A stretch of 64,000 bases of DNA from Hyphomicrobiales bacterium (GCA_900465915.1 UBKJ01000005.1:1-64000), one strand, 5' to 3'; shown: positions 34,450-45,597, counted from the stretch's first letter. Notes: generated by a model not told the origin, from the letters alone. Made by a program: numbers and translations.

Positions 34450-35463
34450 ATGAAGGCCGTCAGGCTTCATGACGCGCTCGACCTGCGGGTGGAGGAGGTC
34501 GCGCCGCCGCCCGCGCCGCCGCCGCCCGGCCATGTCAACCTCAAGGTGCGGGCCGCGGGAATCTGCGGCTCCGACCTGCACAATTACCGCACCGGCCAGT
34601 GGATCAGCCGGCGTCCGTCCACGGCGGGGCACGAATTCAGCGCCCGCGTCACCGCCATCAGCGACGGTGTGACCCATGTCGCGGTCGGGGACGTCGTGGC
34701 GGTCGATTCCCGCGTCTGGTGCGGCGAATGCCCGGCCTGCCGCAGCGGCCGCAGCAATATCTGCGAGAAGCTCGGCTTCGTCGGCGAGGTCTGCGACGGC
34801 GGCTTCGCCGAGGAGGCGCAATTGCCGGCGAAGCTGCTGATCCGGCACGACCCGGCGCTTTCGGCGCGGACGGCGGCGATGGCCGAGCCGCTGGCGGTGG
34901 CGCTGCATGCGGTGCGCCGCCTCGCGCCGCCCGCCGGCGAGCCGGTGCTGGTCATGGGCTGCGGGACTATCGGCGGACTCTGCGCGCTGCTTCTGGCGAA
35001 GACCCATGACGGGCCGCTGCTGCTGTCGGACCTCAACGCCGACCGGCTGGCGCTGGTGGAGCGTGTGACTGGCGGCAGGCGCGTCGAACCGACAGGCACG
35101 TCCGTCGACGCGGCGCTTGCCGGCGCGAGGCTGCGCTACGCCATCGACGCCACCGGCAGCGTCGCCGCCATCCGGGCGGGGCTGGACCTGCTCGCGGGCG
35201 GCGGCGCGCTGGCGCTGGTCGGCATCAGCCACGGCCGGCTCGACCTCGATCCGAACCTTCTGGTCGAGCGCGAGATCGGCCTTCTCGGCTGCCACGCCTT
35301 CGCGAACGAGCTGCCGGACGCCGTGGCGCTGCTACCCGCCCTCGCCGACGATCTCGACCGCTTCTGCGAGCCGATCGCCTCGCTCGACGCCGTTCCGCAG
35401 GCCTATCGGACGCTTCTTAACGGCGGCGCGACCAGGCTCAAATCGCTGGTGGAGCTTGAATAG
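34450..35463 (+). CDS. Zinc-dependent medium-chain dehydrogenase
   Basis: 337 aa MDR protein of the sorbitol/threonine dehydrogenase type. The catalytic zinc residues are in GICGSDLHNY and TAGHEFSARV; the structural zinc loop has CGECPACRSGRSNIC; the Rossmann motif is VMGCGTIGGLCALL. It begins 4 bases after the HisD-like stop, so it is in the same transcript. With the SDR it gives this small operon three different alcohol dehydrogenase folds. The substrate is unknown. Confidence 0.9.
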   Translation: MKAVRLHDALDLRVEEVAPPPAPPPPGHVNLKVRAAGICGSDLHNYRTGQWISRRPSTAGHEFSARVTAISDGVTHVAVGDVVAVDSRVWCGECPACRSGRSNICEKLGFVGEVCDGGFAEEAQLPAKLLIRHDPALSARTAAMAEPLAVALHAVRRLAPPAGEPVLVMGCGTIGGLCALLLAKTHDGPLLLSDLNADRLALVERVTGGRRVEPTGTSVDAALAGARLRYAIDATGSVAAIRAGLDLLAGGGALALVGISHGRLDLDPNLLVEREIGLLGCHAFANELPDAVALLPALADDLDRFCEPIASLDAVPQAYRTLLNGGATRLKSLVELE

Positions 35464-35498
35464 CAACCCCGGCGCGTCCCGACCTCAGGGAGAACAGA

Positions 35499-36794
35499 AT
35501 GACTGAACACCATAGCCGCACCGCCGAAATCCGACAGCGCGCCAAGGTGCGCGACGGCGAGGCCGAAATCCTCCTGCGGGAGCTTCTCCGCGACCTGTTC
35601 GGGATCGAGGCGCGCGACCTTCGGATCAATCACGACCAGTACAGCCTCAACTCGCTCAACGGCTTCTTCGTCACCGACGAGGGCGAGTTCTTCTTCAAGT
35701 TCCACCAGGAGGACGGCGAGGAGGCGATGAGCGGCGAATATTACCGCGCCGACATCCTGGCCAAGGCCGGCCTGCCGGTCGACCAGCCGGTGCTGATGTC
35801 CGTCCTGCCCGGCGAGCAGATCCTGGTCTATCGGCGCCGCCACGATCCGCGCTTTTCGGACGTGCTGCGGCGGCTGGACATGGAGGACGATCCGTCCCTG
35901 CGCGACAAGGCGGTGCGCGCCGAGCGCGCGCTCAGCCGCGACGTGCTGAAGGTCTATCGCGAGACGCTGCATCCGATCACCCCGGATGAGGCCGCCGCCG
36001 AGCCGGTCAACCGCCTGTTCTTCGAGCGGCTGATCGATCCCGCCACCGGCGCTTTTCCCGGCGGCCGGTTCAAGGGCTTCTATGTCGGCCAAAATTTCGA
36101 GTTTCCCGGCGTCACGCTGCCTTGGGAGGAATTTTCGACGCTGCTCTTCCGCGTCAACGGGGTCGAATACAGCCATACGATCGGGGCGCTGTTCGAGGAA
36201 GCGCATGCGCGGCTGAACCCGGCCCGGCTGGCCGACGCCGGCGGCGTGACCGCGCATGGCGACGCGCACAACGCCAATGTCTGGTTCCACGACCGGGGCG
36301 CGGACGCGGCGCTGTCCTTCTTCGACCCGGCCTTCGCCGGCGAGAACGTCCCGACGCTGCTCGCGGAAGTCAAGACGACCTTCCACAACGTCCTCGCCCA
36401 TCCGTTCTGGCTCTACGACCCGGCGACGGCGGCGGAGAAATACACGGCCGCAGCGCGCGTGGAGAACGGCGTCCTCGACGTGACGACGTCGTGGCGGCCG
36501 AGCCCGGTGCGGGAGGCGCTGCTGCATGTCAAGGCGGCCGACATGTGGAGGCCGCTGCTGCAGGAGCTGGCTGCGCGCGGCATGCTGCCGGCCGACTGGC
36601 GGCGGGCGGTCCGGCTCGGCCTGTTCCTGTGCCCGACGCTGGTGATGAATTTGCGGGCGGGCGCGACGTCGCATAATCCCATCTCCTCATTGATCGGTTT
36701 CTCGATGGCGGCTATGGCTGGCGGCGAGCCGGTCGGCGGCGCGGATTTCCTGTCGCGCTTCTTCGACGCGGTCGACCCGGCCTCGGCGGCCTGA
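35499..36794 (+). CDS. APH-fold phosphotransferase (kinase) of unknown substrate
   Basis: 431 aa. The catalytic loop TAHGDAHNANVWF (HGDxHxxN) and the metal aspartate in LSFFDPAFAGEN identify the aminoglycoside-phosphotransferase/choline-kinase superfamily. An N-lobe lysine is probably that of FFFKFHQED. It is longer than typical APH enzymes, with an extra 110-residue C-terminal helical part. It is not an antibiotic resistance gene by context: it ends a catabolic operon with HisD-like and dehydrogenase genes. I infer that it phosphorylates the small-molecule substrate or an intermediate; homoserine- or methylthioribose-kinase-like roles are alternatives. Confidence 0.78.
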   Translation: MTEHHSRTAEIRQRAKVRDGEAEILLRELLRDLFGIEARDLRINHDQYSLNSLNGFFVTDEGEFFFKFHQEDGEEAMSGEYYRADILAKAGLPVDQPVLMSVLPGEQILVYRRRHDPRFSDVLRRLDMEDDPSLRDKAVRAERALSRDVLKVYRETLHPITPDEAAAEPVNRLFFERLIDPATGAFPGGRFKGFYVGQNFEFPGVTLPWEEFSTLLFRVNGVEYSHTIGALFEEAHARLNPARLADAGGVTAHGDAHNANVWFHDRGADAALSFFDPAFAGENVPTLLAEVKTTFHNVLAHPFWLYDPATAAEKYTAAARVENGVLDVTTSWRPSPVREALLHVKAADMWRPLLQELAARGMLPADWRRAVRLGLFLCPTLVMNLRAGATSHNPISSLIGFSMAAMAGGEPVGGADFLSRFFDAVDPASAA

Positions 36795-36830
36795 CGCAAG
36801 GGAGGAATTGGTTTGCATCCATGGTTCAAT

Positions 36831-36842
36831 ATGACTATACAT
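36831..36842. promoter_or_regulatory. Putative HutC operator ahead of the taurine-type ABC operon
   Basis: ATGACTATACAT, differing by one base from ATGTCTATACAT at 32143. It sits in the 156-base gap between the kinase and the binding-protein gene, 108 bases before that start. Confidence 0.55.
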
Positions 36843-36950
36843 ATTAGCGCACGGAGCCGCCTGAAACGGGTCTGGAGCCAATAAAAGCGAATGCGGTCGT
36901 GGCCTTCGGCCACGCGATCGATCATCATCGTGAAACAAAAGGGGATTCCC

Positions 36951-37967
36951 ATGTATGCATCCATCAGAAAATACGCCCTTCGCGCCGCGCTGGCGCTGGG
37001 CGTCGCGACCGTCCTGGCGCAGCCGCTGACGGCTTCCGCCGAAGACCAGATTCCCGCCAAGCCCGAGGCCGGCGGCTTCAAGCTCGCCACCGAGCCGTGG
37101 ATCGGTTACGGCCCCTGGCATATCGCCGCCGCCAAGGGCTTCTTCAAGGACCAGGGCATGGACGGCGTCGAACTGGTCAACTTCACCGAGGACAAGGATC
37201 TCAACGCGGCGCTGGTCAGCGGCCAGGTCGACGCGGCCAATGTCGCGACCCATACCGCCATGGCCATGGTCGCCGCCGGCGCGCCGGTGAAGATCGTGTC
37301 GCTGCTCGATTTCAGCCTCGCCGCCGACGCCATCCTCGCCGGCAAGGACGTCAACTCGATCGCCGACCTCAAGGGCAAGAGCGTCGCCTTCGAGGAAGGC
37401 ACCACCAGCGACATCCTGCTCAATTACGCGCTCTCCAGCAACGGCATGAGCATCGACGACATCAACCGCGTGCCGATGCCCGCCGCCAACGCCGGCTCCG
37501 CCCTCATCGCCGGCCAGGTGCCGGTGGCCGTGACCTACGAGCCCTATATCTCGGTCGCCGTGGCGCAGGACAAGTCGGTCAAGATGCTGTTCGAGGCCGG
37601 CAAGGACCCCGGATTGGTCTCCGACGTCTTCGTCGTGCGCGAGGACGTGCTGAAGTCCAAGCCCGGCCAGGTGCTGGCCATGCTGAAGGCCTGGGACGCC
37701 GCCTACAAGGACTACCAGGCCCATACGCAGGAAGGCCGCGAGATCATCGCCAAGGCCGCCGGCGCGCCGCTCGAGGACCTCAAGACCGCCTTCGACGGCG
37801 TGCGCTACTACTCCACCGCGGAAGCCGCCAAGGCCTTCGACGGCGAGTTCCGCAACAAGGTCTTCGGCGACGTGCTCAAGGCGGCCAAGCAGGCCAAGCT
37901 CGTCACCACGGACGTGTCGGCCGACCAGATGATCGTCCCCGACTTCGTCAAGGCGGCGAACAAGTAA
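36951..37967 (+). CDS. ABC transporter solute-binding protein, nitrate/taurine/sulfonate type
   Basis: 338 aa secreted protein of the NMT1/SsuA-like family. The signal peptide ends around ASA (residue 30). The mature part has the hallmark KLATEPWIGYGPWHIAAAKG and the domain-linking VPVAVTYEPYISVAV. AAAGGGGA precedes the start. It is followed by its permease and ATPase. Placed between HutC-type operators and the hut genes, it probably imports histidine, urocanate or the compound processed by the upstream enzymes; family similarity to nitrate or taurine binders does not settle the ligand. Confidence 0.92.
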   Translation: MYASIRKYALRAALALGVATVLAQPLTASAEDQIPAKPEAGGFKLATEPWIGYGPWHIAAAKGFFKDQGMDGVELVNFTEDKDLNAALVSGQVDAANVATHTAMAMVAAGAPVKIVSLLDFSLAADAILAGKDVNSIADLKGKSVAFEEGTTSDILLNYALSSNGMSIDDINRVPMPAANAGSALIAGQVPVAVTYEPYISVAVAQDKSVKMLFEAGKDPGLVSDVFVVREDVLKSKPGQVLAMLKAWDAAYKDYQAHTQEGREIIAKAAGAPLEDLKTAFDGVRYYSTAEAAKAFDGEFRNKVFGDVLKAAKQAKLVTTDVSADQMIVPDFVKAANK

Positions 37968-37989
37968 CGGCTGGCGGAAGCGGATCATC

Positions 37990-38844
37990 ATGCAGTCCCC
38001 CGAAATCCGGAAACCGGCCGCCTCCCGCACGCCAGCGCGTGCGGGGGTGGGGCGACCGCCCAGCGCGTTCCGCATCGGCGACCCGCTGAACGCCCGCGTC
38101 TATCTCGCCATCGCGGTGGTCGTCTTCGTGGCCCTGTTCGCGATCTGGTGGGCCTCGACGGCGCTCGGCTGGCTCAAGCCGATCTTCCTGCCGACGCCCG
38201 CCGCCGTCTGGTCCAAGATGGTCGAGCTGGCGGCGAACGGCACGCTGTGGAGCGACGCCTGGATCAGCATCTACCGCATGGTGGTCGGCTTCGCCCTCGC
38301 CTCGGCCATGGCGATCCCCATCGGCGTCATGATCGGCTGCTTCAAGACCTGGGAGGCGGCGATCGAGCCGCTGGTGGATTTCGTGCGCTACATGCCGGTG
38401 GTGGCCTTCGTGCCGCTGACCATCCTGTGGGCCGGCACCAGCGACCTGCAGAAATTCGTCATCATCTGGATCGGCACCTTCTTCCAGCAGGTCCTGATGG
38501 TGATGGACAACGTCAAGCGGGTGCCGCCGGATTTCGTTGGGCTGGGCCGTACGCTCGGCATGTCGGAAACGAAGATCCTCCGCCGCATCGTGCTGCCCTC
38601 CGCCCTGCCCGGCATCTGGGACACGCTGCGCATCAGCCTCGGCTGGGCCTGGACGTGGCTGGTGCTGGCCGAGCTCGTCGCCGCCACCTCGGGCCTCGGC
38701 TATCGCATCATCGTGTCGCAGCGCTTTTTCCAGACCCAGACCATCATCGGCTACATTCTCCTGCTGGGCGTTCTCGGCCTGGTGACCGACCAGAGCATGA
38801 AGGCCCTGGAGCGGGTGTTCTTCCGCTACAATTCGAGGCGCTGA
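37990..38844 (+). CDS. ABC transporter permease, SsuC/TauC-type
   Basis: 284 aa inner-membrane permease. Six or so helices begin at residue 38; the EAA-type loop is DFVGLGRTLGMSETKILRRIVLP-like, near the middle of the C-terminal half. The first 35 residues are basic and proline-rich, unlike relatives, and include a perfect 9-bp hairpin at 38024-38045 read as RTPARAG. It lies 22 bases after the binding-protein gene and 4 before the ATPase gene. Confidence 0.92.
   Translation: MQSPEIRKPAASRTPARAGVGRPPSAFRIGDPLNARVYLAIAVVVFVALFAIWWASTALGWLKPIFLPTPAAVWSKMVELAANGTLWSDAWISIYRMVVGFALASAMAIPIGVMIGCFKTWEAAIEPLVDFVRYMPVVAFVPLTILWAGTSDLQKFVIIWIGTFFQQVLMVMDNVKRVPPDFVGLGRTLGMSETKILRRIVLPSALPGIWDTLRISLGWAWTWLVLAELVAATSGLGYRIIVSQRFFQTQTIIGYILLLGVLGLVTDQSMKALERVFFRYNSRR
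38024..38045. repeat. Short perfect hairpin inside the permease N-terminal codons
   Basis: CCCGCACGC, loop CAGC, GCGTGCGGG: a 9-bp stem with a 4-base loop, 34 bases into the gene. It has the same geometry as the element at 4707-4728 and shares CGCCAG with it. Confidence 0.55.
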
Positions 38845-38848
38845 GACG

Positions 38849-39628
38849 ATGGAACCGAAACTCAAGATCGAATCCCTCAACAAGTGGTTCGGCGAAGGCA
38901 AGACCCGGTTCCAGGCGCTCAGCAACATCGACCTGGAGCTGGCCGACAACGAATTCGTGTCGCTGGTCGGCGCGTCGGGCTGCGGCAAGAGCACGCTTCT
39001 GTCCATCGTCGCCGGGCTGCAGGGCTTCAGCGACGGCGTCCTTTTGACCGACGGCGCGCCCATCGTCGGGCCGGGCCTCGACCGCGGCGTGGTGTTCCAG
39101 TCCTATACGCTGCTGCCCTGGCTGACCGCGCAGCAGAACGTCGAATTCGCGCTTCAGGCCGCCGGAACCCCGTCGGCCGAATGCCGGGAGATCGCCCGGC
39201 ATCATATCCGCCTCGTCAAGCTCGACCGCTTCGCCGACGCCTATCCGTCGCAGCTTTCCGGCGGCATGAAGCAGCGCGTCGCCATCGCGCGGGCGCTGTC
39301 CTACCGGCCGAAGATGCTGCTGATGGACGAGCCCTTCGGCGCGCTCGACGCGCTGACGCGGCATCAGATGCAGGAGCTTCTGACCCAGATCTGGGAGGAG
39401 CATCGCCTCACCGTGCTGTTCGTCACCCATGACGTGGAGGAAGCCGTCTATCTGTCGGACCGGATCGTGGCGATGAGCATCAATCCGGGCCGGATCAACC
39501 AGACCTTCCATGTCGGCCTGTCCCGCCCGCGCAACCAGGAAATGATCGCGACGAGCGAATTCATGGCCCTGCAGAAGGAAGTCCTAGCCGCCATCCGCTC
39601 CGGCTCCGCCGGCGACGACGACCACTGA
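38849..39628 (+). CDS. ABC transporter ATPase, SsuB/TauB-type
   Basis: 259 aa. Walker A GASGCGKST, Q-loop VVFQSYTLLPWLTA, signature [15 protein letters not shown], Walker B LLMDEPFGALD and switch VTHDVEEA are all intact. It ends the transporter operon and converges on hutD with a 2-base gap, so the two operons have little room for separate terminators. Confidence 0.94.
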   Translation: MEPKLKIESLNKWFGEGKTRFQALSNIDLELADNEFVSLVGASGCGKSTLLSIVAGLQGFSDGVLLTDGAPIVGPGLDRGVVFQSYTLLPWLTAQQNVEFALQAAGTPSAECREIARHHIRLVKLDRFADAYPSQLSGGMKQRVAIARALSYRPKMLLMDEPFGALDALTRHQMQELLTQIWEEHRLTVLFVTHDVEEAVYLSDRIVAMSINPGRINQTFHVGLSRPRNQEMIATSEFMALQKEVLAAIRSGSAGDDDH

Positions 39629-39630
39629 AC

Positions 39631-40206
39631 TCAGTCCGCGCGGAAAACCCGGATCACGAAGATGTCCGCCTGCGCCTCCGGCGACAGGCGGATTTTTTCG
39701 TCATGGCGGAGGCCGAGCAGGACGTCCAGCGGCCGGGCGCTAAAGCGGGCCTCCGGCGTCTCCACCGCGAAAGCACCGTTGAAGACGAAGGCCGTCTCCT
39801 CGCCAGCGCCCTCGACGGCGACGGGGCCGTCGATCGTGAGCCGCTCCATCCTATGGCTGAACAGGCCGCGTCGCGTCATGACGTTGAGGTCGGTGGTCGG
39901 TCCGTCGAGGAGTTCGGCCTCGATGGGCGCCTCGCCCGGAAAGGCATAAGGCGGGCTTTGCGGCGTCAGCGTGACGCCGGCGGCGCCGCCGTCGAGCCGC
40001 ATGCCCCGGCCTTGCAGCACCGCGATGCTGCGGTCGACGCCGTCGAAGCGGGAGAACGGCCCGGCTTTGTCCACCGTGGCGACGCTGATCCGCCACAGGA
40101 ACTCGGGATGAACCGCGGGCTCCGCATGGACGGCGATCTCGCGCGTCACGCCGCCGCCGTTCTTCCACGGAACGACGGTCAGGTCCTCGAAACGCAGAAG
40201 CCGCAT
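39631..40206 (-). CDS. hutD: HutD-family cupin
   Basis: 191 aa bicupin protein found with hut operons. It has VPWKNGGGVTREIAV, the most conserved segment of the family, and RISVATVDKAGPFSRFDGVDR. HutD is thought to bind a hut intermediate and act as a brake on flux; it is not a core enzyme. It is last in the minus-strand order hutI, hutH, hutG, hutU, hutD, 5 bases from hutU. Confidence 0.92.
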   Translation of the reverse strand: MRLLRFEDLTVVPWKNGGGVTREIAVHAEPAVHPEFLWRISVATVDKAGPFSRFDGVDRSIAVLQGRGMRLDGGAAGVTLTPQSPPYAFPGEAPIEAELLDGPTTDLNVMTRRGLFSHRMERLTIDGPVAVEGAGEETAFVFNGAFAVETPEARFSARPLDVLLGLRHDEKIRLSPEAQADIFVIRVFRAD

Positions 40207-40211
40207 CGCGC

Positions 40212-41888
<1,677 letters not shown>

Positions 41889-41918
41889 CGGCTGGTTCTC
41901 CCGGATCAGGGTTTCAGG

Positions 41919-42719
41919 TCAGCGTTTCAGGGCGGAGGCGAGCGCCTCGATGCGTTGCAGAACGGCGCGCAGGGGAATGCGGAGCCGCGCGGCCTTGTCC
42001 TCGTCATAGGCGAAAGGCGGCGCCTCGGTCGCAAGATGACTCGCCTGCGCCAGCTCCATCTGGATGGCGTGGACGCCCGTTTCCGGCCGGCCGTAATGGC
42101 GCGTCGTCCAGCCGCCCTTGAAGCGGCCGTTGAGGATGCTCGTATAGCCCTCCGCGCCGGCGCAGACCGCATAGGTCGCCTCCTCGATCGCCTTGGCGCA
42201 GGTACGGCCCATGTCGGTGCCGACATTGAAATCCGGCAGCCGGCCCTCGAACAGGAAGGGAATGCGCGAGCGGATCGAATGGCAGTCATAGAGGATCGCC
42301 ACGCCGTGGATCGCCTTGACGCGCGCGATCTCGGCGGCCAGCGCCGCATGATAGGGCGCGTGGAAATGGGCGAGCCGCTCGGCGATGTCGGCCTCGGTCG
42401 GGGCCTGGCCGTCCTTCCAGATCGGCGCGCCGTCGAAATCCGTTTCGGGCACGAGGCCGGTGGTGTTCTGGCCGGGATAGAGGCTTCCGCCGGCCGGATC
42501 GCGGTTGGCGTCGATGACGTAGCGGTGGAAGGTGGCGCGCACCGTGGTGGCGTCCTCCAGCAGCCCGTCATAGAGCCGGTGGATATGCCAGTCGGTGTCG
42601 GCGAGGATCTTGCCGTTGTCGTTGAGGCGGTCCCAGATCGCAGCCGGAACCTCCGTGCCTACATGCGGAAAGCCGAGGATGACCGGCGACGAGCCTTGCT
42701 TGACGTCGAAGACGGCCAT
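41919..42719 (-). CDS. hutG: N-formylglutamate deformylase
   Basis: 266 aa. It hydrolyses N-formyl-L-glutamate to formate and glutamate, the last step of the five-step hut route, which needs HutF (also present). Family segments are GFPHVGTEVPAAIWDRL, DANRDPAGGSLYPGQNTTGL and LYDCHSIRSRIPFLFEG with metal-binding histidines. GGAGGT sits inside the end of hutH, 2 bases separate the genes, and coupling is likely. Confidence 0.96.
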   Translation of the reverse strand: MAVFDVKQGSSPVILGFPHVGTEVPAAIWDRLNDNGKILADTDWHIHRLYDGLLEDATTVRATFHRYVIDANRDPAGGSLYPGQNTTGLVPETDFDGAPIWKDGQAPTEADIAERLAHFHAPYHAALAAEIARVKAIHGVAILYDCHSIRSRIPFLFEGRLPDFNVGTDMGRTCAKAIEEATYAVCAGAEGYTSILNGRFKGGWTTRHYGRPETGVHAIQMELAQASHLATEAPPFAYDEDKAARLRIPLRAVLQRIEALASALKR

Positions 42720-42721
42720 GA

Positions 42722-44257
42722 TCAGACCTCCAGCGCCGGCAAGAGGCCCGCCGAGACGGCGGCGGCGAGCCGCCCGTCGGCGACCAGCCTCGACGCCGCT
42801 TCGAGATCGGGCGCCATGTAGCGGTCGTCCTCCAGCGGCGGAACCACGGCGCGCACGGCGGCGGCGGCCTTCTCCAGCTCCGGGCTGGTCCTGAGCGGTC
42901 CGCGCAATTCCACCCCCTGAACGGCGCAGAGCGCCTCGACGCCGAGGATCGCGAACAGGTTGTCGGTCATGGGCAGCAGCCGCCGCGCGCCGTGGCAGGC
43001 CATGGACACATGGTCCTCCTGATTGGCCGAGGTCGGCGTGGAATCGACCGAGGCCGGATGCGCCATCTGCTTGTTTTCCGACATCAGCGCCGCCGAGGTG
43101 ACCTCGGCGATCATGAGGCCGGAATTGAGCCCCGGCCGGCGCGACAGAAAGGCGGGCAGGCCGTAGGACAGCGCCGGATCGACCAGCAGCGCGATGCGTC
43201 GCTGGGCGATGGCCCCGATCTCGCAGACGGCGAGCGCGATCTGGTCGGCGGCGAAGGCCACCGGCTCGGCGTGGAAATTGCCGCCGGAAACGACGGAATT
43301 GTCGGAGAGCACGAGCGGATTGTCGGTCACCGCATTGGCCTCGATCTCGAGCGTCCGGGCGACCTGCCGCAGAAGGTCGAGGCAGGCCCCGTCGACCTGC
43401 GGCTGGCAGCGGATGCAATAAGGGTCCTGCACGCGCTCGTCGCCCTCGATATGGCTCTGCCGGATCTCCGAGCCTTCGAGCAGGCCGCGCAGCGCAGCGC
43501 CGGCGTCGATCTGGCCTTTATGGCCGCGCAAGGCGTGGATGTCGGGATGGAACGGCGCCGACGATCCCATCGCCGCGTCGGTGGAGAGCGCGCCGGTGAT
43601 GAGCGCCGCCTGCGCGGCGCGATGGGCGCGGAACAGGCCGGCCAGCGCCAGGGCGGTCGAGGTCTGCGTGCCGTTGATCAGCGCCAGCCCTTCCTTGGCG
43701 GCGAGAACGACCGGCGTGAGCCCCGCCTTCTCCAGCGCGGCGGCGCCGGACAGCCGCTCGCCCATGAAAAAGGCCTCGCCCTCGCCCATCATCACCGCCG
43801 TCATATGGGCGAGCGGCGCGAGGTCGCCCGAGGCGCCGACCGAGCCCTTTTCGGGAATGACCGGGGTGACGCGCTTTGCGAGCATCGCCTCGATCAGCCG
43901 CACCAGCTCCAGCCGGACGCCCGACGCGCCGCGCCCCAGCGAGACGAGCTTCAGCGCCATGATCAGGCGCACGACGGCTTCCGGCAGCGGCCGGCCGACG
44001 CCGCAGCAATGCGACAGGATGAGGTTGCGCTGCAGGGCGGCGACGTCGGCGGCGTCGATCTTGATCGAAGCGAGCTTGCCGAAGCCGGTGTTGATGCCAT
44101 AGACGGGCGCGTTGCCGCGCGCGATCTCGGCGATGCGGTCGGCGGCGCGGCGAATATGCGCGTCGGCCGCCGGATCGAGCGCCGCCGCCTCGCCGTCCCA
44201 ATAGACGGCCATGAGCTGGGCCAGCGTGACGCGGCCCGGAACGAGTGTGACGGTCAT
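42722..44257 (-). CDS. hutH: Histidine ammonia-lyase
   Basis: 511 aa. It deaminates histidine to urocanate, the first step. The self-forming MIO cofactor triad Ala-Ser-Gly is in [17 protein letters not shown]. Other family blocks are [11 protein letters not shown] and [12 protein letters not shown]. The usual length is kept. Its start overlaps the hutI stop as ATGA. Confidence 0.97.
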   Translation of the reverse strand: MTVTLVPGRVTLAQLMAVYWDGEAAALDPAADAHIRRAADRIAEIARGNAPVYGINTGFGKLASIKIDAADVAALQRNLILSHCCGVGRPLPEAVVRLIMALKLVSLGRGASGVRLELVRLIEAMLAKRVTPVIPEKGSVGASGDLAPLAHMTAVMMGEGEAFFMGERLSGAAALEKAGLTPVVLAAKEGLALINGTQTSTALALAGLFRAHRAAQAALITGALSTDAAMGSSAPFHPDIHALRGHKGQIDAGAALRGLLEGSEIRQSHIEGDERVQDPYCIRCQPQVDGACLDLLRQVARTLEIEANAVTDNPLVLSDNSVVSGGNFHAEPVAFAADQIALAVCEIGAIAQRRIALLVDPALSYGLPAFLSRRPGLNSGLMIAEVTSAALMSENKQMAHPASVDSTPTSANQEDHVSMACHGARRLLPMTDNLFAILGVEALCAVQGVELRGPLRTSPELEKAAAAVRAVVPPLEDDRYMAPDLEAASRLVADGRLAAAVSAGLLPALEV

Positions 44258-45477
44258 GGTTCGATCCTTTGTCCCTTGAAGATGCGCGCATGAAGCGGAT
44301 TGAAGCCGATGCGGTAGACGAGCTCGGCCGGCGTCCCGATGTCCCAGATCGCGAGGTCGGCGGATTTGCCGGCTTCAAGCGTTCCGGTTTCGCCGAGGAG
44401 GCCCAGCGCGCGGGCGGCCTCGCGCGTCGCGCCGGCGAGGCATTCCTCGACGGTCAGGCGGAACAAGGTGGCGGCCATGTTCATGGCCAGAAGCAGCGAG
44501 GTGAGCGGCGAGGTGCCGGGATTGCAATCGGTGGCGACGGCGATGCGCACGCCCTTTTCGCGCAGCAGCGCCACCGGCGGCTTGCGCGTTTCGCTGATGG
44601 CGTAGAAAGCCCCCGGCAGAAGCACCGCCACCGTGCCGGCCGCGGCCATCGCCTCGGCCCCGTCGGCGTCGAGATATTCCAGATGATCGACGGACAGCGC
44701 GCCGCGGGAGGCTGCGAATTTCGCGCCGCCCAGATTGGAGAGCTGCTCGGCGTGCAGCTTCACCGGCAGGCCGAGCGCGCGCGCCACGTCGAAGACGCGC
44801 GCCATGTCCGCCACCGAAAAGGCGATGCCCTCGCAAAAGCCGTCGACCGCATCGACGAGGCCTTCCGCATGGGCCTGCCGCAGGCCCGGGATGACGACCG
44901 CGTCGATATAATCGCCGTTGCGGCCCTTATAGGCCAGCGGCGTGGCGTGCGCGGCGAGATAGGAGGTGAGGATGCGGACCGGGCGGACGCCTTCCAGCGC
45001 GCGCGCCGCGCGCAGCATGTTCAACTCGCCCTCGACGGTCAGCCCGTAGCCGGACTTGACCTCCACCGTGGAGACGCCTTCGCGCAGCAGCGTATCGAGA
45101 CGCGGCAGCGCCGCCTGCACGAGGCCGTCGACCGAAAGCGCGTTGGTGGCCTTCACCGAGGAGACGATGCCGCCGCCGGCGCGGGCGATCTCCTCATAGG
45201 TGGCGCCGTCGAGGCGCATCTCGAACTCGCGCGCCCGGTCGCCGCCATAGACGATATGGGTGTGGCAATCGATCAGCGCCGGCGTGACCCAGCGGCCTTC
45301 GAGATCGACGGCCTCAGCGCCGGCCTGAGCCGGCAATTCCGCTTCGGGACCGGCATAGGCGATTCGCCCGTCGGCGACGGCGACCGCGCCACGCTCGACG
45401 ACGCCGAGCCCCGGCTTCGTCGGATCGAGCGTGGCGATGCGGGCGTTGCGATAGACGATGCGCTGCGGCGAAGGCAT
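44254..45477 (-). CDS. hutI: Imidazolonepropionase
   Basis: 407 aa amidohydrolase-fold metal enzyme, third step: imidazolonepropionate to N-formimidoyl-glutamate. The metal pair is in [14 protein letters not shown]; later sites are [17 protein letters not shown] and [11 protein letters not shown]. The start at 45477 has GGGAGCCGG upstream; the longer open frame continuing upstream antisense to hutF is rejected. It is first in the minus-strand hut operon, 40 bases from the palindrome at 45517. Confidence 0.96.
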   Translation of the reverse strand: MPSPQRIVYRNARIATLDPTKPGLGVVERGAVAVADGRIAYAGPEAELPAQAGAEAVDLEGRWVTPALIDCHTHIVYGGDRAREFEMRLDGATYEEIARAGGGIVSSVKATNALSVDGLVQAALPRLDTLLREGVSTVEVKSGYGLTVEGELNMLRAARALEGVRPVRILTSYLAAHATPLAYKGRNGDYIDAVVIPGLRQAHAEGLVDAVDGFCEGIAFSVADMARVFDVARALGLPVKLHAEQLSNLGGAKFAASRGALSVDHLEYLDADGAEAMAAAGTVAVLLPGAFYAISETRKPPVALLREKGVRIAVATDCNPGTSPLTSLLLAMNMAATLFRLTVEECLAGATREAARALGLLGETGTLEAGKSADLAIWDIGTPAELVYRIGFNPLHARIFKGQRIEP

Positions 45478-45516
45478 GGTCCGGCTCCCTTTTTTCTTCT
45501 TTCTTTTCGCCCAAAC

Positions 45517-45528
45517 ATGTATATACAT
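45517..45528. promoter_or_regulatory. HutC operator between hutI and hutF
   Basis: ATGTATATACAT is a perfect 12-base palindrome containing TGTA-N2-TACA, the core described for pseudomonad HutC. It lies centrally in the 120-base divergence of hutI and hutF. Confidence 0.75.
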
Positions 45529-45597
45529 AAACGGCGATTTGCAACCCGATTTTTCGGCGCGGCGAAAACGGCCCCTATCAGGCGGCATGGAGGGAAA

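Noticed and set aside
35499..36794. Aminoglycoside resistance phosphotransferase
   Set aside because: Only the catalytic motifs of the superfamily match; the length and the catabolic operon context do not fit a resistance gene.
44269..45597. Upstream extension of the hutF frame across hutI
   Set aside because: GGAGGGAAA directly precedes the ATG at 45598 and the amidohydrolase fold begins there; the extension is antisense to hutI and crosses the operator.
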